Shown: piece after piece, positions 1-5,065 of the stretch
How the letters are laid out: every line of letters starts with the position of its first letter
How positions within the stretch are numbered: the stretch's first letter is position 1
Source of the DNA: CAYRIF01 sp964424205
Lineage (GTDB): Bacteria > Bacteroidota > Bacteroidia > Cytophagales > Cyclobacteriaceae
Direction of reading: 5' to 3'
Assembly (NCBI GenBank): GCA_964424205.1
Contig: CAYRIF010000271.1
Span: 1-5,065 of the forward strand
DNA: 5,065 nt
The notes under the pieces: generated by a model
Seen by the model: only the letters and a program-made list of their open reading frames with translations
What the model was told of the DNA's origin: nothing
The model's database searches: none
Program-made: the position numbers and the translations under genes

Positions 1-753
1 CAGAAGATGGCAAATTTGTTACACCTAAAACTCGGGGATGAAGTGGTAATGTATTTTATACAAAAACCACCACGCCCTCGGAAGCTGCTGATAAAAGGGA
101 TTTATAATACTGGATTGGAGGAGTTTGATGAAAAAATAATTATTGGTGATTTGGCACTAATTCAGAAATTAAATAAGTGGAAAGACAATGAAGTAGGTGC
201 TTTCGAGGTGTATTTAAATGATTTTGAAAAAATAGATGAAGCGGAACAGATACTTTTGAATGACCTAGATTCTGACTTGAATGTTGAAAAAATAACGGAC
301 AGGTTTGTGCAAATTTTTGACTGGCTGACATTGATTAAAAGGCAGGTATTGATTTTTATTGGCTTGATATTATTCATCGCAAGTTTTAATATGGCTTCGA
401 TATTATTGATACTAATTATGGAGCGTACGCAAATGATAGGGCTGTTAAAAGCACTTGGTTCTTCGGATTGGCAAATCAGAAAGCTATTTATTTACAATGG
501 CGTACAAATTATTGTGAAGGGAATGCTGCTTGGAAATCTGATTGGATTGGGGATTGCTTTCTTACAATATCGTTTTAAAATCATTCCACTTGATTATGAA
601 AATTACTTTATGCACTATGTGCCTATTCAGTGGAATTGGTTAGTAGTAATTGGCGTGAATGTATTGACAATTTTGATTGTTTCCGCAGTTTTGGTAATCC
701 CTTCACTGATAATTTCAAAGATTCAGCCAATAAAGTCAATTAAGTTTGATTAA
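1..753 (+). CDS. FtsX/LolC-LolE-type ABC transporter permease, C-terminal part (5' truncated by window edge)
   Basis: Inner-membrane permease of the MacB/FtsX superfamily. LolC/LolE members work with the ATPase LolD to release lipoproteins from the inner membrane. The frame is open from base 1, and the residues just before and after the ATG at position 7 read as continuous family sequence (KMANLLHLKLGDEV), so that ATG is probably internal. Numbering from it: residues 1-105 are the end of the periplasmic domain, with GIYNTGLEEFDE (31-42) typical of Bacteroidota members. Three hydrophobic segments follow at about 113-138, 165-187 and 211-236. The cytoplasmic stretch ERTQMIGLLKALG (139-151) is the conserved FtsX coupling region. 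The family is usually near 400 residues, so roughly 150 residues including the first membrane helix are missing. The stop lies inside the convergent glycosyltransferase gene. Family assignment is firm; lipoprotein release rather than another FtsX-type role is inference. Confidence 0.88.
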   Translation, partial: QKMANLLHLKLGDEVVMYFIQKPPRPRKLLIKGIYNTGLEEFDEKIIIGDLALIQKLNKWKDNEVGAFEVYLNDFEKIDEAEQILLNDLDSDLNVEKITDRFVQIFDWLTLIKRQVLIFIGLILFIASFNMASILLILIMERTQMIGLLKALGSSDWQIRKLFIYNGVQIIVKGMLLGNLIGLGIAFLQYRFKIIPLDYENYFMHYVPIQWNWLVVIGVNVLTILIVSAVLVIPSLIISKIQPIKSIKFD

Positions 754-787
754 TATTTTTGTAGGTTTTAAACCAACTTCTGACTTT
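732..787. terminator. Candidate stem-loop terminator in the convergent overlap
   Basis: Arms AAAGTCA (732-738) and TGACTTT (781-787) pair perfectly. Inside them AAGTT (742-746) pairs with AACTT (775-779), and a small GGTT/AACC hairpin sits at 764-774. On the plus strand the stem is followed by a T-rich stretch (CATTTTTAAT from 788), as in an intrinsic terminator for the permease. The stem is AT-rich and interrupted, so the call is weak. It lies within both converging coding sequences, because no spacer exists between them. It could be chance in AT-rich DNA. Confidence 0.3.
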
Positions 788-1483
788 CATTTTTAATACG
801 CCAAAAACGCCTTCCGTGATAATCCCTTTTGAGATTTTCGATGTGCCCTTGGTTCTATCAGTGAAAATAATGGGTACTTCTATGATTTTAAACCCATGTT
901 TCCAAGCTGAAAATTTCATTTCAATCTGAAAGGCATAACCAATAAATTTGATGCCATCAAGATCGATTGTTTCTAGCACTTTTCTTTTATAGCATTTGAA
1001 CCCTGCAGTTGGATCTTTGATGGTCATGCCTGTCAGAAATCGAACATAGATACTTGCAAAATAGGAGAGAAGTACCCTTGAGAGGGGCCAGTTAACCACG
1101 TTGACACCTTTTACATACCTTGAGCCTACGGCTAAATCAAACCCTTCTTTTTCGCAGGCATGTTTTAATCGGATCAGGTCTTTTGGATTATGCGAAAAGT
1201 CCGCATCCATCTCAAATATATAATCATAATGGTGGGTGAGGGCATATTTGAAGGCTTCTATATAGGCGGTACCCAACCCTGTTTTATTTTTTCTAGTGAG
1301 TAGTAATAATGCTTCGCCATACTCTTCTTGCAAAGCGGTCACGATTTCTGATGTGCCATCTGGCGAATTGTCATCCACCACCAACACATGAAAATCATGT
1401 TTCATAGCAAAAACCCTGCGGATAATTGCTTCTATGTTTTCCTTTTCGTTGTAGGTAGGAATGATGACAAGGGAATTGCTCAA
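740..1483 (-). CDS. Family 2 glycosyltransferase, polyprenol-phosphate mannose synthase (DPM1) type
   Basis: Probably transfers a sugar, typically mannose from GDP-mannose, to a polyprenyl phosphate at the cytoplasmic face of the inner membrane, giving a lipid-linked sugar donor for envelope glycans or protein glycosylation. The GT-A fold is visible: VIIPTYNEKENI (6-17), DDNSPDGT (37-44) for nucleotide binding, metal-binding DAD (93-95) in FEMDADFSHNP, DPTAGFK (157-163), and FTDRTKGTSKIS (207-218). The 247-residue length and absence of C-terminal membrane helices fit the short soluble DPM1 type, not the GtrB or fused types. The start is TTG (1481-1483): an in-frame stop lies five codons upstream (1496-1498), no ATG lies between, and the first internal ATG (residue 27) would remove the essential PTYNE motif. 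The gene overlaps the permease by 14 bp tail to tail. The exact sugar cannot be read from the sequence. Confidence 0.92.
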   Translation of the reverse strand: MSNSLVIIPTYNEKENIEAIIRRVFAMKHDFHVLVVDDNSPDGTSEIVTALQEEYGEALLLLTRKNKTGLGTAYIEAFKYALTHHYDYIFEMDADFSHNPKDLIRLKHACEKEGFDLAVGSRYVKGVNVVNWPLSRVLLSYFASIYVRFLTGMTIKDPTAGFKCYKRKVLETIDLDGIKFIGYAFQIEMKFSAWKHGFKIIEVPIIFTDRTKGTSKISKGIITEGVFGVLKMKVRSWFKTYKNINQT

Positions 1484-1510
1484 TGTTGGGATATTTTATC
1501 TGTGAATCGG

Positions 1511-1518
1511 CAAAAGTA
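1511..1518 (-). promoter_or_regulatory. Candidate -7 box for the glycosyltransferase gene
   Basis: The minus strand reads TACTTTTG here, an exact match to the Bacteroidota -7 consensus TAnnTTTG. Transcription would start near 1504, about 20 bases before the TTG start codon. I find no clear TTG/TTTG -33 element at the expected distance, so the call rests on the -7 box, its orientation and its position. Confidence 0.4.
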
Positions 1519-1547
1519 ATAAAAATATGGATTAATGGAATCGTTGT

Positions 1548-1571
1548 ATTCGCGAATTTAACCAAATTTGG
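1548..1571. promoter_or_regulatory. Two adjacent 10-bp palindromes, possible operator
   Basis: ATTCGCGAAT (1548-1557) and CCAAATTTGG (1562-1571) are each perfect palindromes, with centres 14 bp apart, in the middle of the divergent intergenic region. The arrangement could bind a dimeric regulator, but no regulator gene is in the window and the two sites differ in sequence. Chance is a real alternative in AT-rich DNA. Confidence 0.2.
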
Positions 1572-1666
1572 CAATTATTTTCAGGAGAATATTATTTTAA
1601 AAAGGGATAATGACCACTCATCATATATTAACTTGGTTTGATGGGATTACTTTAAATTACTTTTAG

Positions 1667-1693
1667 TTGTTTTAAAGGAAATCATTAGATTTG
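1667..1693 (+). promoter_or_regulatory. Candidate promoter for the M16 peptidase gene
   Basis: TAGATTTG (1686-1693) matches the Bacteroidota -7 consensus TAnnTTTG exactly. A TTG (1667-1669) lies 16 bp upstream, slightly short of the usual -33 spacing. Transcription would begin near 1700, giving a leader of about 30 bases before the ATG at 1732. A weaker alternative is TTTG (1637-1640), 17 bp, TACTTTTA (1658-1665), with one mismatch in the -7 box. The leader has no Shine-Dalgarno sequence and is A-rich before the ATG, as usual in this phylum. Confidence 0.5.
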
Positions 1694-1731
1694 ATGGATA
1701 TAATTTTTTGTAAAACATAAAATCCTAAAAA

Positions 1732-4596
1732 ATGAAAATGTCTTATTTATTAGCCTTTTTTCTGATCGCTATGGTTTCAGCAACTTTTGCGCAAACTAAA
1801 CTGATTGAAAAAGTGACACAAAAAAGTGATGAAGTAGTAATTCCTTATGAGAAGTACCAATTAGATAATGGACTTACCTTAATTATACATGAAGACCATT
1901 CTGATCCTCTGGTGCATGTTGATGTCACTTACCATGTTGGCTCGGCAAGAGAGGAACTAAACAAATCTGGATTCGCCCATTTCTTCGAGCATATGATGTT
2001 CCAAGGTTCTGAAAATGTGGCGGACGAAGAGCATTTTAAATTTGTAACAGCATCAGGTGGCACATTAAATGGAACAACAAACAGGGATAGAACTAACTAT
2101 TTTGAAACGGTGCCAAGTAATCAACTGGAGAGAATGCTTTGGCTGGAAGCGGATCGTATGGGCTTTTTGCTTAATGCGGTTACTCAGAAGAAGTTTGAAG
2201 TGCAACGATCGACTGTGAAAAATGAAAAGCAGCAAAATTATGACAATAGACCCTACGGTCCGTTTAGAGAAAATAATATGAGGGCGTTATATCCTTACGG
2301 ACATCCATATTCTTGGTTGACGATTGGCTTGCTAGAGGATTTGGATAGGGCCAATGTAAATGACCTGAAAAACTTTTTTCTGAGATGGTATGGACCAAAT
2401 AATGCAGTGCTGACTGTTGGTGGCGATTTGAACCCCAAAGAGGTTGTGGCTATGGTGGAAAAATATTTTGGAAGTATCCCAAGAGGTATTGCAGTAGAAA
2501 ACATGAAATTAGACCCTGTGGTGCTGGATGCTAATAGGTATATTTCATATTACGATAAGAACATTCGTTTCCCAGCGTTAATTATCACCTATCCTACTGT
2601 CCCAAGATTTGACCCTGATGAAGCACCATTGGACTGTTTGGCAGAAATTATTGGGAGTGGAAAATCATCCTATTTCTATCAAAGATTTGTAAAAACGCAA
2701 AAGGCAATTCAAGCAAATGTATCGCATCCGGCTAGTGAATTGGCAGGCGAATTGACGATGTTTGTATTACCTTTTCCTGGAAATTCTTTGTCTGATATGG
2801 AGGCAGATGTTTTGAGTGCTTTAGAAGATTTTGAAAAAGATGGTGTGGCAGATGAGGACATCGAAAAATTTAAAGCAAAATATGAATCAAGAACAATTAA
2901 TGGATTGGCGACTGTCGCAGGAAAGGTATCCCAATTGGCTAATTTTCAGACATTTACAGGAAATGCGAATTTCATCCAAAAGGATTTGGAGCGGTATTTA
3001 GCGGTTACTAAAGAGGATGTAATGAGGGTGTATAATCAGTACATTAAGGGGAAATATGCAGTAGTACAAAGTGTGCTAGCGAGTGCCGACGGCGTGCCTG
3101 CTAAGCCAGATAATTTCACTGCGACCACTTCTGGCAATAATCCTTTTCCTACTACCGATTACAGTGGTCTGACTTATCACAAAACAAAAGATACATTTGA
3201 TAGATCAATGAAGCCAAAACCAACAAAAGCGGCGGCTGTTAAAGTGCCAGATTTCTGGCGAGTAGAGGAGGAAAATGGATTGAAAATTATAGGTATGAAA
3301 AGCGAGGAAATACCAACGGTGTCGGTGCAGATTACCATTAATGGCGGGCATAAATTAGAGGCACTTGATCCGTCAAAATCTGGATTGGCGGTACTTACTG
3401 CTTCCATGCTTAATGAGTCTACTAAGAATTATACAGCACAAGAAATTGCGGTTGAACTTGAAAAATTAGGCAGTAGGATTGGGGTACATGCTGGTGCCAC
3501 GAGTACCTCAATTAATATGCGGTCACTAACAAAAAATCTGGATGCAACGCTGAAATTGTTGGAAGAAAAACTGTTCAACCCTAAATTTAGTGAAGAGGAT
3601 TTTTCGAAGGTTAAAAAACAACAGTTGGAAGGTGTGAAAGCACAGCAGAAGCAACCGGTTACAATTGCTGATAATGTGTACAGCAGACTGCTATATGGCG
3701 ACAAACATATCATGTCTGTTCCTTCAAGTGGTATTGAAGAGACGGTAAATAAAATTTCACTGGATGATGTGAAGGACTTTTATGCGAAGTATTATTCTCC
3801 TTCCGTTTCAGAAGTGGTGATTGTTGGAGATATGGACAAGGAAACTATCCTTTCTAAAATTGATTTTCTGAAAAACTGGAAAGCTAAGAAAGTAGATATG
3901 CCGAAATTTGTATCAAAAAATAATTTGGGTAAAACTAAATTATACTTGGTAGATAAGAAAAAGGCACCTCAGTCAGAAATTAGAATTGGTTATATGACGG
4001 ACATGCCTTATGATGCTACTGGCGATTATTATAAGTCAAACTTAGCTAATTATACATTGGGTGGTGCTTTTAATAGCCGTATTAATCTGAACTTGAGAGA
4101 AGATAAGGGTTATACATATGGTGCTAGTTCCTACTTTAATAGTGGTGATGATCCGGGCCCTTATACAGCTAGAGCGGGAGTTAGAGCCAACGTAACAGAT
4201 AGTGCGGTCTTTGAGTTCATGAAAGAAATCACAAAATTCACCAAGGAGGGCATCAGTAAAGAAGAGCTTAGCTTTATGAAAAATTCTATTGGTCAGAGAG
4301 ACGCTAGAGCCTACGAAGCCCCTTGGCAAAAAGCTGGATTTTTGGAACGAATTGTTCACTATAATTTGGATAAAGATTTTGTAGATGAACAAAATAAAAT
4401 TGTTGAAAATATTACCAAAGAAGATATTGATGCGCTTGTGAAGAAGAATATCCAAGCTGATAATATGAACATCGTTGTTGTAGGTGATAAAGAATCTTTG
4501 AAACCTAAATTACTGCGATTAGGGTATGAAATTATTGATGTGGACGAGAAAGGAAACATCATTAAAGATAATACAAAAATCAAGACAGGAAAATAG
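1732..4596 (+). CDS. Secreted M16 family zinc metallopeptidase (fused active and inactive halves)
   Basis: Predicted periplasmic peptidase of the pitrilysin/insulinase family, which encloses and degrades peptides in a two-half chamber. Residues 1-20 form a signal peptide (Lys, hydrophobic core, cleavage after ATFA before QT); there is no lipobox cysteine. In the N-terminal half, HFFEH (83-87) gives zinc ligands H83 and H87 and catalytic base E86. E165 in VKNEKQQN is the third ligand, close to the spacing of the family motif. The first M16C domain spans about 207-385. A P/T/K-rich linker lies near 450-505. The second half repeats the fold: ENGLKIIGMKS (515-) matches DNGLTLIIHED (45-), but H83, E86 and H87 become V554, A557 and S558, so it is inactive. 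The second M16C domain includes NLREDKGYTYGASS (787-800), the conserved R/Y substrate-side region. The 954-residue length is normal for a fused M16 protein. The start is ATG 1732; ATG 1738 is possible and would keep the signal peptide. Natural substrates are unknown. Confidence 0.95.
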   Translation: MKMSYLLAFFLIAMVSATFAQTKLIEKVTQKSDEVVIPYEKYQLDNGLTLIIHEDHSDPLVHVDVTYHVGSAREELNKSGFAHFFEHMMFQGSENVADEEHFKFVTASGGTLNGTTNRDRTNYFETVPSNQLERMLWLEADRMGFLLNAVTQKKFEVQRSTVKNEKQQNYDNRPYGPFRENNMRALYPYGHPYSWLTIGLLEDLDRANVNDLKNFFLRWYGPNNAVLTVGGDLNPKEVVAMVEKYFGSIPRGIAVENMKLDPVVLDANRYISYYDKNIRFPALIITYPTVPRFDPDEAPLDCLAEIIGSGKSSYFYQRFVKTQKAIQANVSHPASELAGELTMFVLPFPGNSLSDMEADVLSALEDFEKDGVADEDIEKFKAKYESRTINGLATVAGKVSQLANFQTFTGNANFIQKDLERYLAVTKEDVMRVYNQYIKGKYAVVQSVLASADGVPAKPDNFTATTSGNNPFPTTDYSGLTYHKTKDTFDRSMKPKPTKAAAVKVPDFWRVEEENGLKIIGMKSEEIPTVSVQITINGGHKLEALDPSKSGLAVLTASMLNESTKNYTAQEIAVELEKLGSRIGVHAGATSTSINMRSLTKNLDATLKLLEEKLFNPKFSEEDFSKVKKQQLEGVKAQQKQPVTIADNVYSRLLYGDKHIMSVPSSGIEETVNKISLDDVKDFYAKYYSPSVSEVVIVGDMDKETILSKIDFLKNWKAKKVDMPKFVSKNNLGKTKLYLVDKKKAPQSEIRIGYMTDMPYDATGDYYKSNLANYTLGGAFNSRINLNLREDKGYTYGASSYFNSGDDPGPYTARAGVRANVTDSAVFEFMKEITKFTKEGISKEELSFMKNSIGQRDARAYEAPWQKAGFLERIVHYNLDKDFVDEQNKIVENITKEDIDALVKKNIQADNMNIVVVGDKESLKPKLLRLGYEIIDVDEKGNIIKDNTKIKTGK

Positions 4597-4617
4597 AATA
4601 ATTTAGAATATGCTATC

Positions 4618-4676
4618 AATTTTAGAAACTTGGTCTCATTCTTGTATTACACAAGGTGAACCAAGTTTTTAAAATT
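4618..4676 (+). terminator. Long hairpin between the peptidase and lipoprotein genes (terminator or leader structure)
   Basis: AATTTTAGAAACTTGGT (4618-4634) pairs over 17 positions, with one G-U at 4625/4669, with ACCAAGTTTTTAAAATT (4660-4676). The stem continues after a bulged C as TCA/TGA (4636-4638 with 4657-4659) and CTTGT/ACAAG (4641-4645 with 4651-4655), closing on loop ATTAC (4646-4650). The inner part followed by TTTTT (4666-4670) resembles an intrinsic terminator for the peptidase transcript, beginning 21 bases after its stop codon. The last paired base is directly against the next ATG, so any transcript entering from upstream would carry this structure right before the lipoprotein start codon. 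Whether it terminates, attenuates or controls translation cannot be decided from sequence. Confidence 0.65.
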
Positions 4677-5065
4677 ATGAAAAAGTTAGTTTTTGGAGTT
4701 ATAATCGCCCTTGTATTTACAGGTTGTAATGTTTATTTGGATGAAGAACCTACTCCTTATGATGCAAGAACGCAATTTGTCGGCACCTTTGACGTCGAAG
4801 AGTATAGCGAATTGTTAGATGCAATTAGTTACTTTAATGTGCATATTTCCAAAGACTATTATGATGATTATGTTATTTATCTAGATAATTTTTATGGTTC
4901 TGGAATAGAGGTGTACGCAGAAGTTACAGGTAATAAAATTAAAATACCTTTCCAGCGAATCGGCTTTTATGAAGTAGAAGGTTATGGCTCTATTTATCAA
5001 GGGAAGCTTTCCTTAACCTATTCTGTTGAGGATATTGATTCGTATTTTGATAGTTATGATTATTG
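4677..5065 (+). CDS. Small lipoprotein of unknown function (3' end beyond window)
   Basis: The frame is open from ATG 4677 to the window end: 129 codons plus two bases. The N-terminus is a lipoprotein signal: MKK, hydrophobic core LVFGVIIALVFTG, then C17 as the predicted lipidated cysteine (lipobox FTGC, with Phe at -3 less usual than Leu but tolerated in Bacteroidota). The mature protein starts CNVYLDEEPTPYD, with an acidic cluster (22-24) shortly after the cysteine that could act as a surface-export signal in this phylum (inference). The rest has alternating hydrophobic residues and is very aromatic: 17 Tyr in 129 residues, with VGTFDVEEY (35-43) and VIYLDNFYGSGIEVYAEVTGNKIKIPFQ split across 66-93. 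This suggests a small beta-sheet domain, perhaps lipocalin-like, but I do not recognise a named family. No exact promoter box lies in the 80-bp gap; TAATTTAG (4599-4606) misses the -7 consensus by one base. Confidence 0.85.
   Translation, partial: MKKLVFGVIIALVFTGCNVYLDEEPTPYDARTQFVGTFDVEEYSELLDAISYFNVHISKDYYDDYVIYLDNFYGSGIEVYAEVTGNKIKIPFQRIGFYEVEGYGSIYQGKLSLTYSVEDIDSYFDSYDY

Noticed and set aside
7..9. ATG near the left edge as the true permease start
   Set aside because: The frame is open to base 1, the surrounding residues are continuous family sequence, and the protein would lack the first membrane helix and much of the periplasmic domain. It is better read as a gene cut by the window edge.
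1610..1666. 18-codon open frame with AAGGGAT upstream, in the divergent intergenic region
   Set aside because: It is very short, shows no recognisable peptide features, and Shine-Dalgarno-like sequences carry little weight in this phylum. It overlaps the candidate promoter region of the peptidase.
1675..1680. AAGGAA as a ribosome binding site for the peptidase
   Set aside because: It is about 50 bases before the ATG and upstream of the candidate -7 box, so it would not be in the mRNA.
3890..4030. Loss of the HxxEH motif in the second half of the peptidase as a sign of a broken gene
   Set aside because: The degenerate second half is normal for fused M16 peptidases, where only one half binds zinc. 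The missing ligands (V554, A557, S558) lie near 3391-3405, and the frame is intact throughout.
4042..4455. 137-residue open frame on the minus strand
   Set aside because: It lies wholly antisense to the well-supported peptidase gene, has no recognisable domain, and its Cys/Ile/Ser/Phe-rich composition is typical of a shadow frame. The same applies to antisense frames at 3429-3713, 3177-3407 and 2295-2504.
1..5065. Mobile element, CRISPR, tRNA, defence or biosynthetic cluster
   Set aside because: No repeat array, transposase, integrase, tRNA-like fold or toxin-antitoxin pair is visible. The genes are common envelope-related types without an evident shared novel system.

Overview
The window looks like a piece of a Bacteroidota chromosome, possibly from the Cytophagales side (the order is inference). 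It is AT-rich, start codons lack Shine-Dalgarno sequences, two sites match the Bacteroidota -7 promoter box TAnnTTTG, and all four proteins are of types common in that phylum.

Layout: (1) positions 1-753, plus strand: the C-terminal part of an FtsX/LolC-LolE-type ABC transporter permease whose 5' end lies outside the window. (2) Positions 740-1483, minus strand: a complete 247-residue family 2 glycosyltransferase of the polyprenol-phosphate mannose synthase (DPM1) type. It overlaps the permease tail to tail by 14 bp and appears to start at TTG. (3) Positions 1484-1731: a 248-bp divergent intergenic region with one candidate promoter facing each way and two adjacent 10-bp palindromes between them. 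(4) Positions 1732-4596, plus strand: a complete 954-residue secreted M16 zinc metallopeptidase, made of an active N-terminal half fused to a catalytically dead C-terminal half. (5) Positions 4597-4676: a short gap almost filled by a long hairpin that ends exactly where the next start codon begins. (6) Positions 4677-5065, plus strand: the first 129 residues of a small lipoprotein of unknown function, cut by the window end.

The genes share an envelope theme: a lipoprotein-release-type permease, a lipid-linked sugar donor synthase, a periplasmic peptidase and a lipoprotein. The strand changes show that they are not one operon. Only the peptidase and the lipoprotein could be co-transcribed, and the hairpin between them would govern that. 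I see no mobile element, CRISPR array, RNA gene or defence system. The region is mostly ordinary housekeeping sequence; the hairpin against the lipoprotein start codon is the most unusual feature.
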